Positions 51,511-60,156 of a DNA stretch of 64,000 bases are shown here, in pieces. The notes under the pieces are model-generated. The model was not told the DNA's origin, made no database searches, and saw only the letters and a program-made list of their open reading frames with translations. Position 1 is the stretch's first letter; each line of letters starts with the position of its first letter. Origin of the DNA: Akkermansia sp. (GTDB lineage: Bacteria > Verrucomicrobiota > Verrucomicrobiia > Verrucomicrobiales > Akkermansiaceae); the NCBI GenBank assembly GCA_017521405.1, contig JAFXCP010000001.1:46767-110766 (forward strand), in the 5' to 3' direction. A program made the position numbers and the translations under genes.

Positions 51511-52956
51511 ATGCAGATAGCAGGAAGCGAGACGATACGCGATGCGGAGCAGGCTTTGTTCCGGAGTGGGCGTATGAGTTCTGCGGAACTCATGGATGCC
51601 GTGGTGCAGCGTTTGCACCAAGCCTTCCGGGAGGAACCCTTGCTGCAGCCCATGCTGCATGCCCGCCAAGTGGTGGTATACGCCGGAAAAGGGAATAATG
51701 CCGGGGATGCCATTGGCTTGGCAGCAGCATTGGGACGCCCTGTGGTGCTGCGCTTTGCCTGCCCGCCGGAGTGCCTCTCCGCAGATTCCTTGCAACAACT
51801 GAAAAAATTGCAGACACCGTTGAGTGTGAGTCCTCCGGAGCCGGGGGAAGGTCTGCTGATTTTGGATGGCTTGCTGGGTTCCGGGGCGGCAGGGACGCTC
51901 CGCGCTCCCTATGCGGAGCTGGTGGAGGAGTTGAATGCCTTGCGGGCGGCTTCCCCCAGAAGTCTTACTCTGGCTTTGGATATTCCGACAGGACTGGGAA
52001 TGCCGAATTCTCCTGCCGTGCAAGCGGACGTGACGGCAAGCATCGGCTGTGTGAAGCCGATGATGCTGGCAGATGATGCCGCCGATGCAGTGGGGCGCAT
52101 TCTTTGCATCCCCCTGCCGGAGGTGGAACTGCCGCCAAATGCTGCACGGGATGTGCTGGATGTTCCTCTGGTGCGTTCTTGGCAGCCCCGCAGGGCATAC
52201 TCCTGTTTCAAAAATCGAGCCGGTAGGGTGGTGGTGGTGGCCGGTTCCCCGGGGATGCTCGGGGCGGCGCAAATGGCGGCGGAGGCGTCCGTAGCCGCCG
52301 GTGCCGGGTTGGTGGTTCTCTATGTTCGTCGGGAGGCGTACCCATTGTTGGCGGCACGTGTGACTCCGGAGGTGATGGTGCGCTGCGTGGATTCTTATGC
52401 GGAAATAGAGGAGCCCTCGGCGCAAGCTCTCCTCATCGGCCCCGGATTGGGTATGCTGCCGGCGGCGGAGGCCGCCGCTTTGGAGCAGCTGGCAGCGCAT
52501 TTCCCGGGCCCTGTTGTACTGGATGCGGATGCCCTTAATGCTGCCGCACGGGAGGGCTGGCAGCTATGCCCGCACTGGATTCTTACCCCGCACCCCGGAG
52601 AGATGCGCCGCCTGTACCCCACGGCCGCTGCGGAGCGCATAACTGCCGCCACCCGCTTCGTGGAAAGAGGGGGCTGCACACTTTTGCTCAAAGGTGCTCG
52701 CAGTATTATTGCCGGCGCAGATGGGCGCATATTCTATAATGCCAGCGGAGGCCCCTATATGGCTAATGGCGGGCAGGGGGATGTGCTGGGCGGGGTGCTG
52801 GCAGCTCTGGCGGCGCAGGGGTGGCCCCCGGTGGAGGCAACCGCCGCTGCCGCATGGGCTTGCGGCAGGGCTGCGGAGTTTGCCTGGGCTGCCGCAGGCT
52901 ATCCCCCGGCGGTGCCGGCCATGCAGGTGCTCCGGGCTTTGCCGCAGGTGCTGTAA
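51511..52956 (+). CDS. nnr: Bifunctional NAD(P)H-hydrate epimerase / ADP-dependent dehydratase
   Basis: This 481-residue fusion has an N-terminal YjeF_N epimerase half (VVVYAGKGNNAGDAIGLAAAL, residues about 50-70) and a C-terminal carbohydrate-kinase-like dehydratase half. The latter has RVVVVAGSPGMLGAAQMAAEAS, HWILTPHPGEMRRLY and the ADP-site NGGQGDVLGGVLAALAAQG. The canonical GNGxNGGDG-type loop reads GKGNNAGDA here. It repairs hydrated NADH and NADPH. The start is ATG 51511; upstream codons in the frame are not conserved. Confidence 0.92.
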   Translation: MQIAGSETIRDAEQALFRSGRMSSAELMDAVVQRLHQAFREEPLLQPMLHARQVVVYAGKGNNAGDAIGLAAALGRPVVLRFACPPECLSADSLQQLKKLQTPLSVSPPEPGEGLLILDGLLGSGAAGTLRAPYAELVEELNALRAASPRSLTLALDIPTGLGMPNSPAVQADVTASIGCVKPMMLADDAADAVGRILCIPLPEVELPPNAARDVLDVPLVRSWQPRRAYSCFKNRAGRVVVVAGSPGMLGAAQMAAEASVAAGAGLVVLYVRREAYPLLAARVTPEVMVRCVDSYAEIEEPSAQALLIGPGLGMLPAAEAAALEQLAAHFPGPVVLDADALNAAAREGWQLCPHWILTPHPGEMRRLYPTAAAERITAATRFVERGGCTLLLKGARSIIAGADGRIFYNASGGPYMANGGQGDVLGGVLAALAAQGWPPVEATAAAAWACGRAAEFAWAAAGYPPAVPAMQVLRALPQVL

Positions 52957-52991
52957 GTGCTTTGTATGCCGAGAGCCGGAATGGGAATATC

Positions 52992-53020
52992 TTGACAAGC
53001 AGCAGCCTGTGTGCGACACT
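52992..53020 (+). promoter_or_regulatory. Putative rnz promoter, leaderless type
   Basis: A consensus TTGACA at 52992-52997, 17 bp, then a weak -10 GACACT at 53015-53020, 7 nt before the GTG start at 53028. Confidence 0.5.
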
Positions 53021-53027
53021 CCCTGCC

Positions 53028-53951
53028 GTGCTGGATATTTGTTTGCTGGGAACCGGCGGAACGCTGCCGTTGGTAAATCGCTGGCTCACCTCGCTCATGG
53101 TGCGCTATCAGGGGCATGCTGTGCTGGTTGATTGCGGGGAAGGTACTCAGATTGCCGCCCAAAAAGCCGGACTGAGCCTTAAGCCGGTGGATAAGATTTT
53201 ACTTACTCATCTTCATGCAGACCACGTTTCCGGCTTGCCCGGTTTGCTGCTGACGATGGGCAACATGGGGCGTACGGAGGATTTATCCATTATCGGTCCT
53301 GTAGGTACGGAGCGGGTGGTACAGGCTTTACGCACCATTGCCCCCAATCTTCCTTTCGATATCCGTGTGAGTGAGTTGGATACCGATGAGGAAACGATGT
53401 TTTTCTTGGATTGCGATATCCGTGCCTTTGCTGTACACCATGGTGTGCCTTGCTATGGGTATAGTTTTACACTGCCCAGAGCAGGGCGTTTCGATGCGGC
53501 TCGTGCCCGAGAGTTGCAAATCCCGCTTCCTTTCTGGAAACTCTTGCAAAAGGGAGAAACTGTGGAGGATGCCGGGAAAATCTATACGCCGGAGATGGTG
53601 CTTGGCCCGGCTCGCAAGGGCTTGAAGGTTACTTACTGCACGGATTCCCGCCCGGTACCTGCCATTGCCCGCTCTGCGGCGGATTCGGACCTCTTTATCT
53701 GCGAAGGTATGTATGGCGAGGATGAAATGCTCCCCAAGGCTAAGGAAAATCGGCACATGCTCTTTTCGGAAGCGGCTCAGCTTGCGGTGCAGGCCGGGGG
53801 GGTGCGGGAGCTGTGGCTCACGCACTTTAGCCCCTCCCTCCCTAATCCTAAGGCTTACCTGAATGTGGCAAAGGCTGTTTTTGAGCAGGTTTCCATCCCC
53901 CGCGATGGTTGGATGAAAACCTTGCGTTTCCCTGAAAATGAGGAAAAATAA
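53028..53951 (+). CDS. rnz: Ribonuclease Z
   Basis: This 307-residue metallo-beta-lactamase-fold protein starts LDICLLGTGGTLPLVNRWLTS. It has the zinc motif LLTHLHADHVSGLPGLL near residue 62, HHGVPCYGYSF, then VTYCTDSRPV and LWLTHFSPS, giving the set of metal ligands. RNase Z cuts the 3' trailer of tRNA precursors that lack CCA, which fits the two tRNA genes here. The start is GTG 53028, where homology begins; there is no ATG nearby. A strong terminator about 110 nt downstream ends the transcript. Confidence 0.92.
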   Translation: MLDICLLGTGGTLPLVNRWLTSLMVRYQGHAVLVDCGEGTQIAAQKAGLSLKPVDKILLTHLHADHVSGLPGLLLTMGNMGRTEDLSIIGPVGTERVVQALRTIAPNLPFDIRVSELDTDEETMFFLDCDIRAFAVHHGVPCYGYSFTLPRAGRFDAARARELQIPLPFWKLLQKGETVEDAGKIYTPEMVLGPARKGLKVTYCTDSRPVPAIARSAADSDLFICEGMYGEDEMLPKAKENRHMLFSEAAQLAVQAGGVRELWLTHFSPSLPNPKAYLNVAKAVFEQVSIPRDGWMKTLRFPENEEK

Positions 53952-54060
53952 ATTTTTTTCCTATTTGTTTGAACGAATGGCTAACAAACTGCATCTTACC
54001 CTCTGTTGAGAGCGGGAGACCGCGCAATGTTCTTTTTCATGTAGTTTCAGAGTTGATTAA

Positions 54061-54100
54061 CAACAGGCGGAACACCGGGTGGTGTTCCGCCTGTTGTTTT
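54061..54100 (+). terminator. rnz terminator
   Basis: A perfect 16-bp stem (CAACAGGCGGAACACC) around a GGGT loop is followed by a T-run. The 53952-54210 gap otherwise holds only the ribH promoter. Confidence 0.93.
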
Positions 54101-54120
54101 CTCTGCCGGAGAGTATATGC

Positions 54121-54149
54121 TTGACTGTTCAGTGGCTTCGTGCTAGACT
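54121..54149 (+). promoter_or_regulatory. ribH operon promoter
   Basis: TTGACT 54121-54126, 17 bp, TAGACT 54144-54149. The leader is about 55 nt. Confidence 0.65.
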
Positions 54150-54210
54150 CCGCCCCGGCAGACGTTGACGCTGCCATCCCGTATATTCCACCCTACTCGC
54201 TCATTTTCCT

Positions 54211-54750
54211 ATGTCTACCGAACTTCCCCAGAGAATCCATTCCCGCAAGAGTGATGCCCGGATAGTTATCGTTGCTGCCCGGTATAATGAGAAGTATACG
54301 GAAGCTCTGCTTCAGAATTGTTTGGAGGAACTGGCGGAGGCGGCTCCCTATGCCGGCGTGGAGGTGGTGCGTGTGCCGGGCGCATTTGAGGTGCCCGTGA
54401 TGGTGAAACAGGCTATCCTGAAGCCGGTTTCCGGGGACACACCCACGGTGGTGGTGGCCTTCGGTGTTATTTTGCGCGGCAGTACGGCCCATGCGGATTT
54501 GATTGGCAGTGCTATTACCAACCAGCTCATGTCCATTGCTTGCGATACGATGGTGCCGGTGGTGCATGAGGTGCTGCTGCTGAATGATGAACAACAGGCC
54601 TTTGCCCGCTGTGTGGCCAGTTCGCTGAATCGCGGGCGCGAGGCTGCCCGCGCGGCCATTAGTATGATGGAACTGCTGGAGGAGCAGAAAATCCAGCGCA
54701 GAATGCAAGACCGTAAAAATAAAATTAACCCCACCGGTTCCTTGGTGTAA
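54211..54750 (+). CDS. ribH: 6,7-dimethyl-8-ribityllumazine synthase
   Basis: This 179-residue protein has the RibH core RIVIVAARYNEKYTEALLQNCLEEL, VPGAFEVPVMVKQAI, VVAFGVILRGSTAHADLIG (with the catalytic His and substrate loop) and CVASSLNRGREAARAAISMMELL. It makes the lumazine precursor of riboflavin from an aminopyrimidine and a 4-carbon phosphate; the enzyme forms 60-mer capsids in many bacteria. No FMN riboswitch is visible. It leads a unit with nusB (15 nt), ftsY (21 nt) and rlmN (1-nt overlap). The ribH-nusB neighbourhood is common in bacteria. Confidence 0.95.
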   Translation: MSTELPQRIHSRKSDARIVIVAARYNEKYTEALLQNCLEELAEAAPYAGVEVVRVPGAFEVPVMVKQAILKPVSGDTPTVVVAFGVILRGSTAHADLIGSAITNQLMSIACDTMVPVVHEVLLLNDEQQAFARCVASSLNRGREAARAAISMMELLEEQKIQRRMQDRKNKINPTGSLV

Positions 54751-54765
54751 ACTGTTCCTTGTCCT

Positions 54766-55650
54766 ATGTCATCCGTTTCTCGTAGTAAGGTGCGCCGCTG
54801 TGCGCTGAGTTATGTGTATTCTCTGCTCTCCCAAGGCGGAGAGGGAGTGGATGAGACCTTATTCTGGTCCATTGCCCAAGAAAAAGAGATGGAACGCTGC
54901 CATACGGACCATGCCAAGGCCGTACTGCATGCCTGCCGTGCATCGGAGGATTCCATCCGCTTGCTGGAAGAACGCGCAGAGGCTGCACTGTCCTCCATGC
55001 AGGGGGATTTGACTACGCTTACCCTCCGCGAGGAGATGGAACGCTGCTTCAAACAACATTCTGCTTTTGAATCCGCCCGCCGTGCCCTCCTGTACTCCCT
55101 CTCGGATAAACGCCGCGAAACAACGGAGCAGCTTTGCCTTTGCACGGAAGATGTGCTGCGGCTGGCTCGCGTGGTACAGCGGATGACGGAGGATTTGATT
55201 CCGCTTTTTGATGATTATCCGGCGTACCGTCGGCAAACTCAGCCGCTGGCTGCCGTGTTGCGCCGCCGCTGCCGTTTCCTGTCCGGCTGTGCAGAGCTGG
55301 CGAACCCTGCCGCGCTGGAGGGGAATAGCGCGTATGCCGGTTTGGTGCGCCAGATGCGGGATATTCAGGAAATGCGCCCGGCGGTGGTTCATCTCGTGCA
55401 AGGCGTGCGGGAGCATATGCCTGTCTTTGAGAAAAAAATTGCCGAGCTGCTGCAGAATTATTCGGTGGAGCGGTTGGATGTAGTGGATAAGGCCATCCTG
55501 TACGTTTCCCTGTACGAGCTGCTGGTGGAGAAGCTGGATACACCTATTGTAGTCTCGGAAGCCACGGCACTGGCTCACGAATTCTCCGGCTCCCGGAGTG
55601 CGCGCTTTGTACATGGTATCATTGCAGCGGCTGCACAGCAGAAGGGCTAA
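54766..55650 (+). CDS. nusB: Transcription antitermination factor NusB, with long N-terminal region
   Basis: This 294-residue protein has a NusB-type helical domain near its C-terminus. Landmarks are MPVFEKKIAELLQNYSVERLDVVDKAILYVSLYELL and PIVVSEATALAHEFSGSRSARFVHGI, both typical. NusB is usually about 140-160 residues, so roughly 140 extra residues lie before or within the domain, rich in charged helices (EMERCHTDHAKAVLHAC, FKQHSAFESARRALLYSL). The start RSKVRRCALSYVYSLLSQGG resembles the normal NusB N-terminus, so the extra part is an insertion rather than an extension. It binds boxA RNA with NusE for rRNA antitermination. The leader has no Shine-Dalgarno. Confidence 0.88.
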   Translation: MSSVSRSKVRRCALSYVYSLLSQGGEGVDETLFWSIAQEKEMERCHTDHAKAVLHACRASEDSIRLLEERAEAALSSMQGDLTTLTLREEMERCFKQHSAFESARRALLYSLSDKRRETTEQLCLCTEDVLRLARVVQRMTEDLIPLFDDYPAYRRQTQPLAAVLRRRCRFLSGCAELANPAALEGNSAYAGLVRQMRDIQEMRPAVVHLVQGVREHMPVFEKKIAELLQNYSVERLDVVDKAILYVSLYELLVEKLDTPIVVSEATALAHEFSGSRSARFVHGIIAAAAQQKG

Positions 55651-55671
55651 ATCCCTATCCCCTTATTCCCT

Positions 55672-56520
55672 ATGGCCAATTTTTTTACACGTCTGGTAGA
55701 TAAATTTCTGGGAGAACCGGAGATTGATTGGGACGAGTTGGAGGCGGATTTAATCTCCTCTGATATCGGAGCCCGGCGTGTGCTGCCACTGGTGGAAACA
55801 CTGCAAGAGCAGGATTCCCAAGATGCCTGCGATATTGTGGATTTTATTAAGGAGCAGCTGCGTGCCGCTTTTCCGGCTCAATTGCCCCGGTTGCCCCGCC
55901 CGGAGGAGAACGCTCCCGTGGTGGTGCTGATGGTGGGGGTGAATGGTGCCGGTAAAACCACCACAAGTGCCAAGCTGGCCTACCTCCTCCAAAAGCAAGG
56001 GCATAAAGTGCTTCTGGCGGCGGCGGATACCTTCCGCGCAGCGGCTGTGGAACAGCTCGAAAGCTGGGCTGCCCGCTTACAGGTGCCGCTTTATAAAGGA
56101 CGGGAAAATCAGGACCCTGCATCCGTGTGTTACGAGGCTCATACCCGCGCGCTGAAAGAGGGCGTCCATTACCTGATTTGCGATACCGCCGGCCGCTTGC
56201 ATACCCGCCATAACCTGATGGAGGAACTCTCCAAAATCCGCCGCTCTCTTGCTAAGCAGCAGGAGGGAGCTCCCCATGCCTGCTACTTGGTGGTGGATGC
56301 TACCACGGGCGGTAATGCGCTGATGCAGGCGCGCGAATTCCATAAGGCGACTCCGCTGGATGCCGTGGTCATTACAAAGATGGATGGCTCCGGCAAGGGC
56401 GGCGTGGCCGTGGCAATTCAGGATGAGCTGGGGATTGCTCCCGTGTTCCTCGGCACCGGAGAGGGAAAGGATGATTTGGAGCCCTTCGATGTGGCTCGCT
56501 ATGTGGATACTTTGCTGTAA
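55672..56520 (+). CDS. ftsY: Signal recognition particle receptor FtsY
   Basis: This 282-residue protein has the NG domains of FtsY without the acidic A domain of E. coli. Landmarks are ANFFTRLVDKFLGE, MVGVNGAGKTTTSAKLAYLL (G1), AADTFRAAAVEQLESWA, ICDTAGRLHTRHNLMEEL (G3) and VVITKMDGSGKGGVAVAI. It docks SRP-ribosome complexes at the membrane and hydrolyses GTP. The stop overlaps the rlmN start by one base (TAATG), so the two are translationally coupled. Confidence 0.96.
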   Translation: MANFFTRLVDKFLGEPEIDWDELEADLISSDIGARRVLPLVETLQEQDSQDACDIVDFIKEQLRAAFPAQLPRLPRPEENAPVVVLMVGVNGAGKTTTSAKLAYLLQKQGHKVLLAAADTFRAAAVEQLESWAARLQVPLYKGRENQDPASVCYEAHTRALKEGVHYLICDTAGRLHTRHNLMEELSKIRRSLAKQQEGAPHACYLVVDATTGGNALMQAREFHKATPLDAVVITKMDGSGKGGVAVAIQDELGIAPVFLGTGEGKDDLEPFDVARYVDTLL

Positions 56521-57590
56521 TGCCGGAAATGAAGGAATGCCTGCTGGAGTACACGCGTGAGGCTTTGGTGGAGCTGCTTGGCAGCCTGGGGCACAAGCCT
56601 TTCCGCGCCACTCAACTCATGGAGTGGATTTGGAAACACCGCGTGCCGGATTTTCAAGCCATGAGCAATTTGCCCCCCGCGCTGCGGGATGCCCTCCAAG
56701 CTCGCTTCCTCCTGCGCCCCCTGCAAGTTGTGGAGGTGAGCGAAAGCACCACGGGCTCCACGCGCAAATTCCTTTCTCGCATGCAGGATGGCCATTTGGT
56801 GGAATCCGTGATTATTCCCGCAGCCGTGGGGCAGGGCGGGGCTCATAGCTCCCGGCTCACGCTGTGTGTTTCCTCGCAAGTGGGCTGTGCCTTCGGTTGC
56901 CGTTTTTGTGCCAGTGGCTTGCTGGGCTTGACTCGGAATCTGACGGCTTCCGAAATTTTGGGGCAAATTGTGGCAGCAGAAGAAATTGCCGGAGAACGCG
57001 TGGATAATCTGGTATTCATGGGCATGGGGGAACCCCTGGCTAACATGGATAATCTGCTGCCGGCACTCACGCAGATTATGGACCCCCATGCGCTGAATAT
57101 CGGGGCTCGCCATATCACGATTTCCACTTCGGGTAATGTACCGGGATTGCGCCGTTTGGCTGCATTCGGGCGCCCGTTGCGCTTGGCTGTTTCCCTCCAT
57201 GGCGCGAGCGATGAGGTGCGCTCCCAAGTAATGCCGGTGAACCGCAAATGGCCCTTGGGAGAACTCATCCCGGCTCTGCAAGAGTGGAACCGCACCGGTA
57301 AACATATGATTACGCTGGAGTACATCCTCATTCAGGATGTGAATGCCATGCTCCCGGAGGCCCATAAACTCGCCCGCTTGGCACGCAGTTTAAACGCAAA
57401 GGTGAATCTCATCCCCTATAACACGGTGGAGGGTCTCCCCTGGGTACGCCCTTCGGAGGCCGATTGCAAGGCTTTTTGCCGTGCCCTCGTGGCGGAGCGT
57501 GTGCCGGTGACGATGCGCTACGAAAAAGGCCACGATATTAACGCTGCCTGTGGCCAGTTGCGCCTGCGCCGGGAGCAGCAACGCTCATAA
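56520..57590 (+). CDS. rlmN: 23S rRNA adenine-2503 / tRNA adenine-37 C2-methyltransferase RlmN
   Basis: This 356-residue radical-SAM enzyme has the Cys cluster in VGCAFGCRFCASGLLG (CxxxCxxC) near residue 120. Other landmarks are KPFRATQLMEWIWKHRVPDF, VFMGMGEPLANMDN and AVSLHGASDEVRSQVMPVNRKWP. A Cys near residue 345 in DINAACGQL is the methyl-carrying residue. It methylates C2 of A2503 in 23S rRNA and A37 of some tRNAs. It is the last gene of the ribH unit. Confidence 0.96.
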   Translation: MPEMKECLLEYTREALVELLGSLGHKPFRATQLMEWIWKHRVPDFQAMSNLPPALRDALQARFLLRPLQVVEVSESTTGSTRKFLSRMQDGHLVESVIIPAAVGQGGAHSSRLTLCVSSQVGCAFGCRFCASGLLGLTRNLTASEILGQIVAAEEIAGERVDNLVFMGMGEPLANMDNLLPALTQIMDPHALNIGARHITISTSGNVPGLRRLAAFGRPLRLAVSLHGASDEVRSQVMPVNRKWPLGELIPALQEWNRTGKHMITLEYILIQDVNAMLPEAHKLARLARSLNAKVNLIPYNTVEGLPWVRPSEADCKAFCRALVAERVPVTMRYEKGHDINAACGQLRLRREQQRS

Positions 57591-57640
57591 TGCCCGGGTT
57601 CCTTTATTGCTCTTAAAAGAGTAAGTTGCAAATTATTTGC

Positions 57641-57669
57641 TTGCGCTGGGGAAGCCATCTGTGTACAAT
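57641..57669 (+). promoter_or_regulatory. pnp promoter with long leader
   Basis: TTGCGC 57641-57646, 17 bp, TACAAT 57664-57669. The leader of about 140 nt before ATG 57818 contains no rpsO and could hold the autoregulatory structure known for pnp in other bacteria; I see no clear long stem. Confidence 0.6.
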
Positions 57670-57817
57670 ATCCGCGATGCGTTGTGGCGTGGCTCCTTTT
57701 GTGTTCGTGCTTAAACGCTCATAAGGTTTTGAGCCTTAAACCAATGGAGCAAGTTGCCGATACCGGGCTCCGGCGGTGCAGAATGGAATCGGCACCAAGA
57801 AGAAAACGAAAAAGAAA

Positions 57818-59965
57818 ATGAGTATACATTCCGTTAGCTGCGCCGTTGGCGCAAATCCCATTACCATCGAAACCGGCAAACTTGCCCTTCTGGCCGATGG
57901 TGCTGTGACTGTCCGTTGTGGCGATACCGTGGTGCTTGTTACCGTGGTGAGTGCCACCCGCATTAAAGAAGGGCAGACCTTCTTCCCCCTTTCCGTGGAG
58001 TATAAAGAAAAGGCCGCTGCGGCGGGTATGTTCCCCGGTGGCTACTTCAAGCGCGAGGGGCGCCCGACTGAAAAGGAAATTTTGACTTGCCGCATGACGG
58101 ACCGTCCGCTGCGTCCCATGTTCCCCAAGGGCTACTTCTACGATACGCAGGTAATCTCCCTGCTGCTGTGTGCCGATGGCGAGAATGAACCGGATATTTT
58201 GAGCATTAACGGAGCTTCCGCCGCCTGCGTCATTTCCGACCTCCCCTTTGCCGAACCCGTGGGTGCTGTGCGCGTGGGCCGCATCAACGGCGAATTCGTG
58301 ATTAACCCCACCAATAGCCAGCGCCTGAAGTCCGATTTGGATCTCGTTTATGCCGGTTCCAAGGACCAGGTTATCATGATTGAAGGCTCCGCCAATGAAC
58401 TTCCTGAGGAGGACTTCATCGCAGCCCTGCGTTTTGCTCAGGAAAATGTGGCTAAGATTTGCGCTGCTCAGGAAGAGCTGCGTGCCATTTGCGGTAAACC
58501 CAAGCGCGAATACGAGCTTACTCTGGCTAAACCGGAACTGCTGGAAATCGGCTACCAAGTGGCCGGTGACCGCATCGAGGAGGCTATTTATGCCCCCAAC
58601 AAGATTCAGCGCCAAAAGCAGGTGGGCGCTCTGCGCGATGAGGTGGAAACCGCCATTAAGGCCGCTTACCCCGAGGCCTCGGATTTCGACGTGGAACAGG
58701 TGTTCGAATACATCCAGAAGAAGGCTTTCCGCATCTCCATTATGGAGCAGGATAAACGCGCCGATGGCCGTGGCATTAAACAACTTCGCCCCCTTGTGGC
58801 GGAGGTGAACGTGCTGCCTTCTCAGGTGCATGGCTCCGCCATTTTTGCCCGTGGCGAAACTAAGTCCCTCTGCTTGGCTACGCTGGCTCCCATGGAGGAG
58901 AAGCAGTACCTCGATAACTATACCGGCTCTGTGGATGAGAAACGCTTCATTCTGCACTACAACTTCCCGCCCTTCACCGTGGGTGAAACGGGTCGCTTCG
59001 GTGGTCAGAATCGTCGCGAAATCGGTCACGGTGCTCTTGCCGAACGCTCCATTGCCCCTGTGGTGCCGGATGAGGCCGATTTCCCCTACGCTATCCGCGT
59101 TTCCTCCGAAATTATGGAGTCCAACGGCTCCACTTCCATGGCCTCCGTGTGCGCCGGTACGCTTTCCCTGCTGGCTGCCGGTGTGCCGCTCAAGCGCCCG
59201 GTTTCCGGTATCTCCGTGGGCCTTGTGACGGAGTTTGAAAATGAGGGCGACCGCGAGCCCAAGCGCTATAAGACGCTGCTGGACATCATCGGTTCCGAGG
59301 ACTTCTACGGCGATATGGACTTCAAGCTCTGCGGCTCCACTGTGGGTGTAACAGGTTACCAGCTGGATCTCAAGCTGCCCGGTATCCCGCTCTATATTCT
59401 GGAGGATGCCATCCATCTTGCCCGCAAGGGACGCTTGGATGTGCTGGATACCATGAATGCCGCTATCTCCGCTCCGCAGGCGATGAGCCCCTACGCCCCG
59501 CGTATCGAAAGCACCAGCATTCCGCAGGATCGCATTGGTGAGCTGATTGGCCCCGGCGGTAAGAACATCAAGGCATTGCAGGCAGAAACCGGTACGGATA
59601 TCAACATCGAGGAGGATGGTACGGTTCGTATCTATGGTAGCCGCCAGGAGGGGGTGGAACGCGCTCTCTTCCTCATCGACCGCATGTTCAAAGAAATCGA
59701 GGTGGGAGAAACCTACGAGGGTAAGATTGTCTCCACCAAGGAATTCGGTGCCTTCATGGAGGTGCTGCCCGGTAAGGATGGCCTCATTCATATCTCCGAG
59801 CTGGCCGAAGGCCGCACACAGAAGACGGAGGATGTGGTCAAAGTGGGAGATATCGTGACGGCTAAGTGCATCGGCATCGATGATAAGGGCCGTGTGAAGA
59901 TGTCCATGCGTGCCGCCGCCCGCGACCGCAAGGCCAAGGAGGCCGAGCAGCAGACCGAGGCCTAA
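57818..59965 (+). CDS. pnp: Polyribonucleotide nucleotidyltransferase (PNPase)
   Basis: This protein of about 715 residues has two RNase PH domains (GGYFKREGRPTEKEILTCRMTDRPLRPMF and ARGETKSLCLATL, FGGQNRREIGHGALAERSI), a KH domain (RIGELIGPGGKNIKALQAET) and an S1 domain (YEGKIVSTKEFGAFMEVLPG). It degrades RNA 3'-5' with phosphate. MSIHSVSCAVGANPITIETG at 57818 was preferred; an in-frame GTG at 57776 would add 14 Lys-rich residues. Unlike in many bacteria, rpsO is not directly upstream. Confidence 0.95.
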   Translation: MSIHSVSCAVGANPITIETGKLALLADGAVTVRCGDTVVLVTVVSATRIKEGQTFFPLSVEYKEKAAAAGMFPGGYFKREGRPTEKEILTCRMTDRPLRPMFPKGYFYDTQVISLLLCADGENEPDILSINGASAACVISDLPFAEPVGAVRVGRINGEFVINPTNSQRLKSDLDLVYAGSKDQVIMIEGSANELPEEDFIAALRFAQENVAKICAAQEELRAICGKPKREYELTLAKPELLEIGYQVAGDRIEEAIYAPNKIQRQKQVGALRDEVETAIKAAYPEASDFDVEQVFEYIQKKAFRISIMEQDKRADGRGIKQLRPLVAEVNVLPSQVHGSAIFARGETKSLCLATLAPMEEKQYLDNYTGSVDEKRFILHYNFPPFTVGETGRFGGQNRREIGHGALAERSIAPVVPDEADFPYAIRVSSEIMESNGSTSMASVCAGTLSLLAAGVPLKRPVSGISVGLVTEFENEGDREPKRYKTLLDIIGSEDFYGDMDFKLCGSTVGVTGYQLDLKLPGIPLYILEDAIHLARKGRLDVLDTMNAAISAPQAMSPYAPRIESTSIPQDRIGELIGPGGKNIKALQAETGTDINIEEDGTVRIYGSRQEGVERALFLIDRMFKEIEVGETYEGKIVSTKEFGAFMEVLPGKDGLIHISELAEGRTQKTEDVVKVGDIVTAKCIGIDDKGRVKMSMRAAARDRKAKEAEQQTEA

Positions 59966-59993
59966 TCCCACCACTTCCCAAACATGTTATTTC

Positions 59994-60028
59994 CTGCTCC
60001 GGGTTCATACCCGGAGCAGCTTTTTTTG
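59994..60028 (+). terminator. pnp terminator
   Basis: CTGCTCCGGG pairs with CCCGGAGCAG and is followed by seven T. Confidence 0.93.
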
Positions 60029-60089
60029 CCCTTCCGACACTCCCCCGTAAAAAAAAACGCAAAAAAAGCCCTGTAAAGTTTTTTTTTGA

Positions 60090-60118
60090 TTGCCAACAGA
60101 CGGATTCTGGGGTAGATA
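60090..60118 (+). promoter_or_regulatory. Promoter of coiled-coil protein pair
   Basis: TTGCCA 60090-60095, 17 bp, TAGATA 60113-60118. Confidence 0.55.
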
Positions 60119-60156
60119 TATTAGCGAACATCTGCAATTTTACTTTTACTTACACC

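Noticed and set aside
57719-59974. A 751-codon open frame antisense to pnp
   Set aside because: pnp is certain from four domains; the antisense frame has no homology signal.
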